Positions 1 through 9,100 are shown, counted from the stretch's first letter. The stretch is 13,216 nt of DNA from Cerioporus squamosus (GCA_022592435.1 JABYQS010000790.1:1-13216); one strand, 5' to 3'. Notes: generated by a model not told the origin, from the sequence alone. Translations and numbers: made by a program.

Positions 1-870
1 TGTCGAGACAGGACGACATGTCTCCTCGATGTCGATAGATTCGCTGTTATCTCCGGAATCGGTCAGGGTGCTCTAGGCTCTATGGTGCTCCAGGTACGTC
101 CCATGCTCCCGACAACTCCTTAGTTCATGCCTGCTTGTCGGTGGTTTCAGTGATATGGGATATTGTGCGGAACTTGATCCCTAACTCCCACCATGTCCTT
201 CCTTGAGGGCACGTACCTCATTGCAAGTTCCTACAACAGTTCCTTCAAGAGACAGGATGTCAACATGGCTATCGCATGCGTCTTCCTCGAGAGTACGAGA
301 CCCAACCGACCACATAGCTTCTCAGTTGCAGATAGCGAGACCACAAGCTCAGGCATGCGCCAGTGGTCATCAGTACTATGCCCCGTCCTAGAAGACAGAT
401 ATCCTCCTGTGAAGCATGTTTCAGACTCTTGCGAGTCGTCTTCGGGGCGATGGGACTGCCGCGTCATTCTGTGCGTACCAGGTTCAGGTTTCCTGGCCTA
501 AGGTAAGCACTAAGTCCCGCAATCATTTTCCGTGCCACGCTAGAACTAACCTATAGTCAAGCCGCGACCTTGAACGCACTACTCAATGTATCATCTGCGA
601 TACTGTTTACGCTCCAGCAAGCAAGGAAAGCGGTAGATCAATGGCACACCTCCGAGTCGGCACCCAGTGGGCCAGTATAAGGCTACAAGCACAAGACCGC
701 TTGGCGGTGATGTAGTAGGATTTCTGCAGCTAGATATCCATGTATGTCGTGACATGATGCAGACTGTGTCAGCCAATACTGGAGCTCATAAGCTCCTTAA
801 AGTGCTGTTACACTGTAACCGTAGCCGTAAGTACCGGGTGGATGAGATCGAGTGTTTGGCAAGAGCCTTG
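1..870. other. Unresolved region with coding-like fragments
   Basis: No gene could be resolved here. Several plus-strand fragments look somewhat protein-like: an open stretch running from the left edge to about 92, followed by a possible donor (gtacgt at 93) and a pyrimidine-rich acceptor (tttcag, ending near 150); an open frame at 193-501; a stretch from about 557 containing a C-x2-C pair; and a stretch at 667-874. The frames do not join cleanly and no family is recognised. The last frame runs straight into the inverted-repeat element at 877. This could be a decayed gene or old transposon interrupted by that element, or simply noncoding DNA. Confidence is low. Confidence 0.2.
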
Positions 871-876
871 GAAATA

Positions 877-903
877 CAGCTGGCGTCAAAACCAATGCCC
901 GAC
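877..903 (+). repeat. Left terminal inverted repeat
   Basis: Twenty-seven bases beginning CAGCTGGCGTC, identical to the reverse complement of 1352-1378. It is preceded by the TA at 875-876. Confidence 0.9.
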
Positions 904-1351
904 ACGCGGAAGCGCGCATGTCGCGTGCATGTCGCGCCAGAAAATGCCCAAAATTCAGAAAATTCGCCGTAGGCCGTACAAGCCCAAAACTATAAGAAAT
1001 CAATAAAAGCACCCTATACTCTTGTTGCACAAAGGTTTGACGGACGTACGCTGGTCTCAGAGGTCGTTTGAGCTCGAGTATGTTGGACCAAGAGACCACG
1101 TCTGCGGGCGCTTGGACGTCGCACAGTCGCACTCGCGTGTAGCGCCCGTAGACGTGGTGTTTTGGTTGCTCTTGGCCACCTCCGTTCCCCGGATATATCC
1201 AGAGTAGAGGTACAAGAAACTATGCTGGTGCATAGATGAGTGCACCCCGAAGTCGAATGAGGCGAAACGGAGGAGTCAAAGCAGGGCTGTTGAATTTTCT
1301 GAATTTTTCGATTTCTTTCGTGCGTTCGGAGTTCAAACTGCGCATCGGAAC

Positions 1352-1378
1352 GTCGGGCATTGGTTTTGACGCCAGCTG
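1352..1378 (-). repeat. Right terminal inverted repeat
   Basis: Reverse complement of 877-903 without mismatch, followed by the TA at 1379-1380. Confidence 0.9.
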
Positions 1379-1507
1379 TAAACAAAGCCACGTGGGACCG
1401 GCCCGAGTATCGACGCGGCTCAGTGGTGGCAACAGCCACTTTCCCTCAGACCCTCCAGCTGCAGCTCGCGTGTGCATCCTCCTGCTTCCTCAGCCAAGGC
1501 GTATACC

Positions 1508-1514
1508 TATATAT
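1508..1514 (+). promoter_or_regulatory. TATA-like box of the DUF1748 gene
   Basis: TATATAT lies about 40 bp upstream of the ATG at 1554, which implies a very short 5' leader. It sits in the roughly 175-bp gap between the inverted-repeat element and the gene. This is a motif call only; no transcription start is known. Confidence 0.45.
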
Positions 1515-1553
1515 CGACTACCTTGCACGCCACCCAGCCATCTCATTTTCGCA

Positions 1554-2007
1554 ATGTTTGGAACTTTGATCCATCTGGGAATCGACGCGGCGCTGCTGAG
1601 CGCGTTTCTGGCGGGCATCCGGAGGACAACTGGCCTAACGTGCGTACACTCCGTATGCTGTTCATGTGTTCCGAAGCTCATCAAGTTTCAATGTTGCAGG
1701 CCGAAGCTGTCTGACGTACCCAACAAGGACATCCGACGTGAGTGTGATGTGGTCTTGCGTCTTTGTTGCGGAAGCTGAGCGGCTTGATGAACATGCAGAG
1801 ATTCTGCGCTCGTACTTGGAGTTCGGTGCGTGTGGATAGACAGATAAGTGATGAGCAAGTATTGACAGGGTTCTATAATGCAGGAGAATATCTGTTCGAC
1901 TTCGCCGTAGTTATATGCGGGGTGCGTACACTCCGTGGCTTCTTTTATGCACCTCCCGTCCTGACGCCTTACATGTTCAGCGATCCTCCTCCTTTGAGCG
2001 CAAGTGA
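1554..2007 (+). CDS. DUF1748 family small protein (71 aa)
   Basis: A five-exon gene: 1554-1639, 1700-1737, 1799-1825, 1884-1921 and 1981-2007. All introns (58-61 nt) start GT, end AG and keep phase, giving 216 coding bases and 71 residues. The protein begins MFGTLIHLGIDAALLSAFLA, continues with GIRRTTGLT, the central PNKDIR motif and a hydrophobic segment GEYLFDFAVV, and ends RSSSFERK. This order matches the DUF1748 family of short fungal proteins (usually about 70-80 residues): an N-terminal hydrophobic helix, a PxKD(I/L)R centre and a second hydrophobic helix. The family's molecular role is not established; a membrane, possibly mitochondrial, location is suggested by the two hydrophobic segments. 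The start is the first ATG after the TATA box. It converges on OST2, leaving 272 bp between stop codons. The exons are too short to stand out as open frames, so simple ORF calling would miss it. Confidence 0.88.
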
Positions 2008-2209
2008 GCTTCCGCACCATCCACTCCCACTGGGGGCATCCCCAGCTCGTCGTACGTTGGCCACGGTTGTTACCGTCGCCCTCTTGCCGTCGCTTACTCT
2101 TACAGCTAGCCATGCGTCCACCCCTCGTATCACGCACGATTCCCGCACCTTTCGCCTGCCCGCTATTTGGATGATGATGGATAATTTATGGTTTTGGGTA
2201 CACACCACC

Positions 2210-2219
2210 CATGTACATG
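2210..2219. repeat. Palindrome catgtacatg, copy 1
   Basis: Perfect 10-bp palindrome 61-70 bp beyond the OST2 stop codon. An identical copy is at 4419-4428. Confidence 0.6.
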
Positions 2220-2279
2220 TACGTCCGCACCGTCCACGACCAAGCACGACTCTCCTCCCGCTACGCTGTGGCGCGCCCC

Positions 2280-2773
2280 TCATCCGAGGAAGTTGTACAC
2301 GAAGAAGTGTAGCACGATCGAACCGAGTGCGAACTCTGCGAACGCTCTGGAGAACGTACGACCAATATCTCAGACATACTGTACTCGACATGTTATAGAA
2401 TTGGGAACGCACCGTTCTGGAGACACCTCTTTGAACTCGTTCCGATTTGCGGGGTTCACCTGCGCGCGGAGGGACGCTGCGAGCACGAACTGACCGACAC
2501 AGCTCGCGAAGCTAGCATTGACATTTCAGTTCCGGCTCCTCATGGACGAATATAGGAAACATACCCAGCTAAGAAAGCATTGAAGGGAAAGTTGGAGACG
2601 AGGATGCAGTAGAGGAACTGGATGATGCCGGAAAGCATGAGGAAGACCAGGAACGCGTCGATCGTCTTGAGCCGCGTCGAGGTCGTGTCATAGTACGCCT
2701 TCCACAGAGACAGGATGGGGCTCTGCGACGAGCCAGCCGTCTTTGCCGGCGGAGCGGTCTTGGTAGCAGCCAT
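2280..2773 (-). CDS. OST2: Oligosaccharyltransferase subunit Ost2/DAD1 (124 aa)
   Basis: Three exons on the minus strand: 2565-2773, 2413-2511 and 2280-2346, with introns of 53 and 66 nt; phases fit and give 375 coding bases. Ost2/DAD1 is a small integral membrane subunit of the oligosaccharyltransferase that moves the lipid-linked glycan onto Asn of nascent proteins in the ER. Seen in the translation: a Pro/Ala/Thr-rich cytosolic N terminus (about 1-20), the amphipathic block around LWKAYYDTTSTRLKTIDAFL, a first hydrophobic segment (about 39-60), then FNAFLAGFASCVGQFVLA, the family hallmark RAQVNPANRNEF, the nearly invariant SPERAFAEF, and a last hydrophobic segment ending in FVYNFLG. The length equals typical DAD1. 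The first ATG of the frame at 2773 gives the expected N terminus. It is divergent from the mitochondrial ribosomal protein gene. Nothing is missing. Confidence 0.96.
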
Positions 2774-3002
2774 GAAGGAAAGTAATGAGTGAGTGCAGAC
2801 GTGAAGCGGGGTATGTCGACGTGGAGAAGCGGGCGGGCGCAGTAACCGCTGCCCGAAGCGGCAAGCTACGTCTGCCCCGGGAAGCGCCCGTCGCGCGTCC
2901 AAAAAGTTGAAGGAAGCGCCCACAGCGACGCTCGTTCCCTCCCCTCTCGTCCGCCTGCCTCTCCCGTGTGCCCGCCTCCGGTACCACTCTCGCTGTCCGA
3001 GA
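2774..3002. promoter_or_regulatory. Bidirectional promoter region OST2 / mS42-like gene
   Basis: The 229 bp between the two divergent start codons must carry both promoters and both 5' leaders. It is GC-rich with no clear TATA box on either strand; short pyrimidine-rich stretches are present near 2935-2995 on the plus strand. Both genes are housekeeping genes, so joint expression is plausible but not shown by sequence. Confidence 0.6.
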
Positions 3003-4227
3003 ATGTCTGGTCTTGGTCTGCGACTTGCTGCGAGCACGTCGCGCGCTGCGCGTGTCGCGTCTCGGTCATGTCGCATCCAGTCAAGAGCGCTGCACAAGCG
3101 CAAAGAGCTCTCGTATCCAATTGAGGAGGGGCTCGGGACGTTCCTCCCGCCTCAGGCCCTGCAGATGGTTGCGGTGGACTACCAGCAGGGGCTCTTGGAC
3201 AGGCTAAATGACCAGGTTCGGGGTGAGTCGTGCGTTCGTGGCTAGGAGGTGCGCTTGCTGAGCATCTAGCTGGCACTTGACAGGCACTGCTCTCGAGAAC
3301 AAGAGCATAGTCCAGACCGTCATTGACGCGGCACGGGATCCCAACAAGGTCCTGGAGTTCAACTATGCGTCGGAAGCTTTGAACAACTCGTTCTTTTTGG
3401 AGAGCCTAGTGCGTAACTTTCCGCTTGTGCTATACTCCTACCCTTCACGTTTGCGTCTCCTTGAGGCGACACCCAGTACCTCCCTTCTATGTAACTTCCT
3501 GTAACCTGCCTTTACAATCTCTGACCTTGACGTATCAGAACCCCCTCCTGCGAACGCGACATCACATGAAGCCGCCTTGCAAGGACAGGACTTCTACCGG
3601 CGCATAAAGTTCAACTACGGCTCCTTCGCACACTTCCAGTCCAGCTTCAGCGCCGCAGCGATGGGCATGTTCTCCACCGGCTACGTCTGGTTCGTCATCG
3701 ACCAGGACGGCCAGCTCGGCATCGTCCCCACCTTCGGCACCGGCACGCTCCTCGTCCGCTCGAGCCAGCCCACGCGCACCTTCCAGGAGTGGCAGCGCAT
3801 CGTCGGCGAGCCCATCGTCCCCTACTCGGAGCACGACGTCCGCGTCGCTCCCAAGCGGCCCCACTCGTCCCCCCCGCTGTCGGACTCGCTTCCCGCGGCG
3901 AGCTCGCCGCTGTCCGGGATGGAGACTAAGGCTCCCCCGCTCGACCCGCACACGCCCGCACGGAGCGTGTCGTCCTACGCCAAGCCCCCGGGCATGTACG
4001 AGGCCTCGGACGAGCCGCTCAACCAGACCTCGAGAGATGCGAAGAAGATCGGGGACACGCTCTACCCCCTGCTCTGCGTGTCCGTGCACGAGCACGCGTG
4101 GGTCAGCGCAGGGTACGGTGTGTGGGGCAAGGAGGAGTACATGAAGCGGTTCTGGACGGTCGTCGACTGGGAGAAGGTGAACAGGCTGTATGAGAGGGTC
4201 CGGCCTGTGCGGAGCACCCAGTACTAG
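3003..4227 (+). CDS. Mitochondrial 37S ribosomal protein, Fe/Mn-SOD fold (mS42/mS43 type, 345 aa)
   Basis: Three exons: 3003-3222, 3284-3412 and 3539-4227 (introns 61 and 126 nt), 1,038 coding bases. The N terminus (about 1-35) is Arg/Ser/Ala-rich without acidic residues, as in a mitochondrial presequence. Then come ELSYPIEEGLGTFLPPQAL and NYASEALNNSFFLESL, matching the N-terminal SOD helical hairpin, and from about residue 135 the C-terminal SOD domain: FNYGSFAHFQSSFSAAAMG, GYVWFVIDQDG, then VHEHAWVSAGYGVWGKEEYM and the WEKVNRLYERV ending. Yeast relatives are Rsm26 and Mrp1, structural proteins of the mitoribosomal small subunit. Metal-binding positions are degenerate (Asn for His near 108, Ser for Asp near 298), so dismutase activity is unlikely. 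A Pro/Ser-rich insertion of about 95 residues (about 195-290) interrupts the C domain. The exon-2 donor at 3413 (gtaact), not the nearer gtgcgt at 3409, is the one that keeps frame. Which of the two paralogues it is cannot be decided here. Confidence 0.88.
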
Positions 4228-4438
4228 TAATAGTGAGGTCACGGTCGTCGATGATGGCGGACGGGCTTGGTCCTTCCGCCCATCGGTGTCACAGTGTCGT
4301 TTGCTGCACCTTGCATCATCTTTATCCACATATAGTCATTAGAGCACAAAAGTAACACCATCTAATCCGGTTGGTTTCCCCCCTGTGTCTCTGAGGTCGA
4401 GTTGGGTGTTGGGGCATACATGTACATGCACGGTAATA
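4228..4438. other. Convergent 3' region between mS42-like gene and APM3
   Basis: These 211 bp hold the 3' ends of two converging transcripts. The 10-bp palindrome catgtacatg lies at 4419-4428, just past the APM3 stop; the same palindrome occurs at 2210-2219 beyond the OST2 stop. No canonical AATAAA polyadenylation signal is clear. Confidence 0.5.
4419..4428. repeat. Palindrome catgtacatg, copy 2
   Basis: Perfect 10-bp palindrome 11-20 bp beyond the APM3 stop codon, identical to 2210-2219. Confidence 0.6.
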
Positions 4439-6174
4439 TCACCATCTCCACTCTACATTACCGAAGGAGGTGCCTCGCATGCCCTTGTAAGGCTTGTATA
4501 CCTCGCCCGTCAGCTTGAGCTGCTCAATCTTCATCGCGGAGAAGTTATGTTGTGGGATCTCGAAGCGGATGCGGAGTGCGCGCGATGGTCGGGGGTTCTC
4601 CGCGCTGCACAGAAAGGCTCGCTCAGCTCTGACACGTAGAGAGGCTGCGAGCGGCACTCACGTCGACGTGAACGAGCCACGGAAGGTGTAGTTCGCCGTT
4701 GGTACGACCGTCTTCAGCTCCCACACCAGAGTCTTCGCGGGTGAAAGTCAGTGACATACGCAGATTGAACAGCATCGAGTGTGGCACCGTACCTGCGTCC
4801 TAGGATTGAACGTCCAAGAAGCATTATGTGACGCGAGGCAGTTCGCCCCGGTCGCCCCCTCGCCCAGGTACAGCTCTACATAGACGTTCTCCATCGTGCG
4901 CGTTGTCAGACGCGAACTGAGCGTGAGGTCGATGGAGCCCCCGTGCTCGTCGACCGTGACGCCTGTGCGCAGTATGAACGGCACGGATGTCTGCGATACA
5001 GCGCTTGCCGTCGCAGGGGCAAACCGATAGTCCATGAGCTTGAACTTCCCGTCAGGGGGCACGAAGGAGAGCACTTTGTCGCGTGCCCACCGCTGCAAGC
5101 TGGATGGTGAGTCAGTTGATGCAAACTAACTGGAGCGAGACTTTGCACCTACCGGACGCACGGGTGGAAAGAGGTGTCCACGAGTGATTGCGCATTCGAG
5201 AACGTGAGGAGTAAGTCAGGAGTGCCTGAGCATCGGTTGACTGATGAGCACACTTCCTTCCGACGCAAAAGGCGCAGTGGTTACCTGATAGCTTGCAGTT
5301 AGAGTCCACTCTGCCCCATACGGTGCTGACAGCAGGTTGCCCGTTCCTGCAAGACGACCGTTCAGCTTGCGCTCTAAAGAGTTCGGTGGATCCAGGCGTA
5401 CTTGTTAACGATAGCCTCTAATGTCTCGATGACGTCAAAGAATATCTCGTTATTGTTGTAGCGCACGCCAGCCTTTCGCCAAGGTATCGGGGATGCGAAC
5501 GGGTGAGAGTGCGCAGAGGTGCTGGCAAGGCCGGAGACTCCAGCCACAGAGAGCACTTTATGCAGTAGAGTGGGCGGTAGAACGATGTCTCGCAGGGCAT
5601 TCGGAGATGTCGTGAGAGGGTGGCCGCCGGAGTCGAGGGTTTCTTCAAGCAACTATCGCCCAGCCACAGGTTGAACGGAGGGGCATAGAACCACTGTGAA
5701 GTACGCACCTGGTATACGATGTCGAAGTTGTCCTTCAAAGTCTCCGCAGACAGAGGACCAAAGTACTCGTGTAGGATATCCACAAACGTTTGGAGGAACG
5801 CAAAGGCATACAACGGGTCCACTACTCATCTTGAGCTCCCCGCATACACAGAACACAATCTAGGACTCACCGTCTCCGCTCACGGGGCACAGATACCTCA
5901 GCTCTCCTCGCCTGACATGACAACACGCGCTCGGACTGTCCAGGTTCACCGCCTGGACATAAATTACAGGGTCAACGTCTATTGGACGCGACGAGCTCGC
6001 GAGGGCGCTGTTGAGCGCGTCGATGTGGAGGAGGGGGTAGGCGGGCGGGAAGGAGTGGAAGCCGGACTGGGCGATAGCGCGCCTTGGAAGCTACGCGTCA
6101 GCAGACCGGGGGTTGCTCTTGACGAGGAGGACAGACCCTGCGTTGTCGAGGATGATTAGACCGTCAATTGCCAT
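4439..6174 (-). CDS. APM3: AP-3 adaptor complex mu subunit (430 aa)
   Basis: Nine exons on the minus strand: 6137-6174, 5871-6082, 5709-5821, 5402-5652, 5285-5346, 5153-5225, 4793-5099, 4662-4732 and 4439-4604; every intron is 49-60 nt and phases close to 1,293 coding bases. The mu chain of AP-3 forms, with delta, beta and sigma chains, the coat that sorts cargo from endosome/Golgi to the vacuole, and its C-terminal domain reads tyrosine-based signals. Visible: the N-terminal longin-like part starting MAIDGLIILDNAG then QSGFHSFPPAYPLLHIDAL (about 1-140), the linker with LLEETLDSGGHPLTTSPNAL, and the mu homology domain (about 180-430) with VWGRVDSNCKLSG, LLLTFSN, FHPCVRLQRWARDK, LSFVPPDGKFKLMDYR, LVWELKTVVP and the terminal FGNVEWRW. 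Length is normal for the family. Introns 1 and 7 use AAG rather than C/TAG acceptors. The gene looks intact. The start follows a short (GAG)n tract in the leader. Confidence 0.95.
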
Positions 6175-6184
6175 TGCCGCGAAG

Positions 6185-8348
6185 TCATGAACAGTACGAG
6201 GAGGAGGAGGAGGGGGCGGAAGACCCGTCGCGCGCGCCGCACAGTGATGGTTGCACTGCCACAAGGTCGACAAGGACCACCGGAGGAATCACTGTGGATG
6301 CCGCCTTAACCACAGCCAAGTATCTCTCCAACCATACTTCCCCTTCCTTAACATGGCATACCTATCGCCATACCAGCGTACGAGACGGTGAGCTTGCCCT
6401 TGCCAAAGGGATAGTGGTAGGTTCAATAGTTGGATAACATTGCCGCAGTCAATATGCTATTCGACCTTCAGAACTCTACACTGAGACCATGTTGACACCC
6501 AGTGGAGAGGAGTACGCATCGACTGCGCCATCCTACATGGTCCGAGATCCTCCAATCATTCTGTGGACCCTACATACGTGGGCCATGAGGACGCAACTTC
6601 AATCCTTGGGGAAGGAGCGACGGCTTCATCTGTCATGCAGCGGAGCGAACCGTATGCGTCTGATATCCTGCGTCTTCCTATCCACAGAAACAGTGCCCCG
6701 TGTGGAGGCACCGCTGGCTTTCTTCTCGGGACGACCTCCACCATACGGAAGATCAAAAAAGACAAACGGATGTCTTCAATCACTGCAGAGTGCCGAGGTG
6801 AGGTCTGCTGGGCCTCACTCTCCTGGTTAGATCTGTCAAAGAGTGGGAGAAGATGAAGTGGGCATACAATGCACCAAGACGCCTGAGAACTCGATCGCTT
6901 CTGTGAGACCGGGAGGGACGGCGCGAGCTAAGTACGACCCGCGTCTCGTGATGTCGAAGGTACACGAGTGCTGAACGAAGGTGAACCTGACTGGGTACGA
7001 ATACGCCTTGAGTTCAAGTTGTCCGGAAGTAGGGAGAGCAATCGCTCATGCTGCTGAACGGAGACCCATGTATATGCGTCGCGCGAAGGGCGAGACCTTA
7101 AATATGACGACAGTCCATGAAGTTGATACGACGGAGGATTGGACCTGAGGCGACGGCGATTAGAACTGTATCGGTGGACGAGAATAGCGCCCATGCCTTG
7201 TTTCCCGTACATCCTGCCGGTCGAGCAACGCTCCGCGTAAAAAGCGTCTGCATGTTTGATTTAGAGGCGAACCGGGCAGCGGAGCCCGGTTTGTAACACC
7301 ACTGGAGATGGGACGCCGCAATGTATCGATAGAGTCTTCGCGGGAGTGCATAAAGTGCGAGGAAGACCGAGCCGTCACTGACAACGGCTCGTGACTGTAA
7401 TGAAAGGCGATATGATATGTTTCGCTGTACGTTGTGGGCGGTGTGAAAAGCTGTATGACCTATTGGCAGACTCACCTTAGCTCCATACTGTCATGGTGTT
7501 ATAGAAGGAGGAAGACACCGGTACTGAAGGTTCCAGCTGATCTATTTATCTTCACTGGCAGTTGCGGTACAACGCGTACATTCTGTTGTTTCATGTCATT
7601 ACGCAGCGACATGAACGTAGTTGCGTCACCACGCACCTCAACCCGATGTTCGATGATATGTAGCAACCCGTTGTGTTGAAAGGGCGGATCACCAGGAATC
7701 TGAACACTCACAATTGGAGAAGGGAGGAACGCGACAAGTACCCCGGCGGCGGGGGCTCTTCTACGATTCCTGCGGCTCAATTGCGATAGGAGATCATGGA
7801 TGGATAGCGCGAAGGTTCAGTGATTTCATTCGCAACCACGCCGTACGTGGGCAATACAGGCAAGTGAGACTGGAATACGTTCGATGACGGTCGGTTCACA
7901 ACCACCTCCAGCATCTGGAGACGTCCTCCACAAATTGCGACCGCCACGGGCATGATAAGGAAGCAGAAGGGTTGAGAATATGGGGAACCGCACACGTTGA
8001 TCTCCGGTCTCGGCGGGATAGAGATAGTGGCGGCGGGTCCGGGGTGAAGGTAGGAGGCAAGGGAAGAGGAAGAGCCACAGACGCGACCCAAGGGCATTGA
8101 ATCCTGTCGTTGGCAGAGGCTGGCAATACCTGCGGAATCACCAGCATGGCCGTAGTCCCGACCTTTTCCCTCGTCGACGCCTCCTCAGGGTCCTGCTTCT
8201 AGCATTTCTCCCCGCGTGGTAGGAGAGGATCCGCTCCGGCTTGTACGTTGGGAACTCAGATTATTTCAGCCGTCGAAGTTGTCCACGGTCGTAGTACTCG
8301 GGGGACGAGGGAGGAAGGGGTGGCAACCACGCGGTGTCGGGAATTCAT
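6185..8348 (-). other. Probable multi-exon coding region, unidentified, model unresolved
   Basis: Several minus-strand stretches look like exons of one gene, but I could not build a single uninterrupted model. A plausible start is the ATG at 8348 (first residues MNSRHRVVATP), followed after a gtactac donor by a short exon near 8130-8190 containing EEASTREKVGTTAMLVIPQ. Further stretches: a hydrophobic piece around 7870-7990 (FCFLIMPVAVAICGGRLQML), a piece around 7580-7760, an exon downstream of a clear 81-nt intron (7395-7475, gtgagt...ttacag) containing SDGSVFLALYALPRRLYRY, a piece near 6860-7040 (LELKAYSYPVRFTFVQHSC) and one near 6365-6420 (YPFGKGKLTVSYAGMAIG) just before a gtatgc donor. Two frames stay open across 7160-7394, so the choice is uncertain. 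No family was recognised. It may be a real gene, a decayed one, or one damaged by indels like those in bystin. Confidence 0.35.
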
Positions 8349-8685
8349 GAGGGAGTTGGGCTATGGATTGTGAAGTGAATAGGAGGAGGCGTCGAAGTGG
8401 TTGTCGGCAGCAAGTATGCAGGTGAACCCGGGCAGTCCCAGAAACGAGGCAAATGGCAAGCAATAGATGGGTGAAGAGTCGGAGGAGGTTGGAGGGCGGA
8501 CGCGAGGACGAGACTGGAGCCTGAGGAGGGCTGGTTGACGTTGGTGGCGCTGGGCCGAGGCCAGGTGAGGCAGGACCCCGAAATGGCGATCCTCCTGCTC
8601 TCGTCCTCCTCCTCGCTTGCACTCTCACTCCCGGATCGCCATTCGCCTTGTTTATTCTCTCGCCATGTGTTGTGTCGTGCTGTAC
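8349..8685 (-). promoter_or_regulatory. Pyrimidine-rich promoter-like stretch (minus strand)
   Basis: Read on the minus strand, this stretch is strongly C/T-rich with repeated CTCC blocks (8465-8530 and 8360-8400 most clearly), as is common just upstream of fungal transcription starts. It lies directly before the ATG at 8348 that may start the unidentified gene on its left. No TATA box is obvious. The assignment is inferred from base composition. Confidence 0.3.
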
Positions 8686-8831
8686 CTTGTTATCCAGTAC
8701 CGCTCCAGTCTCCTGGCCGAATGGCGAATCTTCAGCATTTTATCCCGAATTTGCGGTTCAAAATTCACGGGGTCGTCCACAAAAGTCTCTCCCACAAGTT
8801 GGAGTTCACTCGCCACACTCCCGAAGCTAGC
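8686..8831 (-). other. Isolated exon-like segment, minus strand
   Basis: Between an acceptor (cgtacag, minus strand, just above 8831) and a donor (gtacag, starting at 8685) lies a 146-nt open stretch encoding ELQLVGETFVDDPVNFEPQI and RDKMLKIRHSARRLERYW. Its amino-acid composition is protein-like and AT content is higher than in neighbours. It could be a downstream exon of the model at 9101-9820 or a leftover of a decayed gene. No family recognised. Confidence 0.25.
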
Positions 8832-9100
8832 CTGTACGGTCAATATTCTGGTTCGATGCAAGAAGATATCAAGAACAGCGCGACAAGTCAGCCATGACAG
8901 CCGGCCAATCGCGCTGCACTCAACTCCTTCAAAGCTACAGCCTCAAAACCATGTGAAGACATGTGCTCACGCTTGCTGGCCTGCGATGTATACCACGGGG
9001 AAGCGGCGTCGTGGCTTAGACCACTTTGCGCCTCGTCGCTCATCGCGACTCCCTTTGGTGCGTCCGTTGTAACCACTCTGCTGTTATCGCATGTCGCAAG
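8832..9100. other. No feature resolved
   Basis: Short open frames occur on both strands (for example plus-strand frames from 8961 and 9026 and a minus-strand frame at 8888-9076) but none has splice or family support. Stop codons occur in all minus-strand frames, so if the flanking segments belong to one gene this stretch would have to be mostly intron. Confidence 0.4.

Larger units (their letters stand above)
877..1378. mobile_element. MITE-like DNA transposon with TIRs, TA target site
   Basis: The sequence at 877-903 is the exact reverse complement of 1352-1378 (27 bp), and both ends are flanked by TA (875-876 and 1379-1380). A second inverted pair of 16 bp sits further in (950-965 against 1292-1307), so the termini are similar over roughly 90 bp with divergence between the two blocks. 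The 502-bp element has no credible transposase frame. A TA target duplication with such termini is typical of Tc1/mariner/pogo-type elements, and a short element without a coding region is best called non-autonomous. The superfamily is an inference; the inverted repeats and TA flanks are visible directly. Its right end lies about 175 bp before the start codon of the DUF1748 gene. Confidence 0.85.

Noticed and set aside
1236..1778. A 180-residue plus-strand frame
   Set aside because: It runs from inside the transposon through the promoter, first exon and first intron of the DUF1748 gene in a different frame.
2540..3103. A 187-residue minus-strand open frame covering the OST2 first exon
   Set aside because: Only the part from 2773 matches the family; the upstream part lies in the divergent promoter and over the first exon of the opposite gene, and the 3' end reads into intron 1.
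3003..4227. Active Fe/Mn superoxide dismutase
   Set aside because: Key metal-binding positions are substituted and the sequence fits the mitochondrial ribosomal branch of the fold.
3562..4329. A 255-residue minus-strand frame
   Set aside because: It is the antisense shadow of the GC-rich third exon of the SOD-fold ribosomal protein; its Arg/Val/Leu-rich composition is typical of such shadows.
6198..6215. GAG microsatellite as a functional element
   Set aside because: Only about five repeat units in the APM3 leader; short trinucleotide runs are common in GC-rich fungal DNA.
7098..7394. WD40-like repeat protein
   Set aside because: The segment with SDGSVFLALYALPRRLYRY faintly recalls a WD repeat, but no WD pair or repeated spacing is visible, so no family was assigned.
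8266..8628. A 120-residue Pro/Ser/Arg-rich minus-strand frame
   Set aside because: Composition reflects the C/T-rich promoter-like stretch; no splice sites or family features support it.
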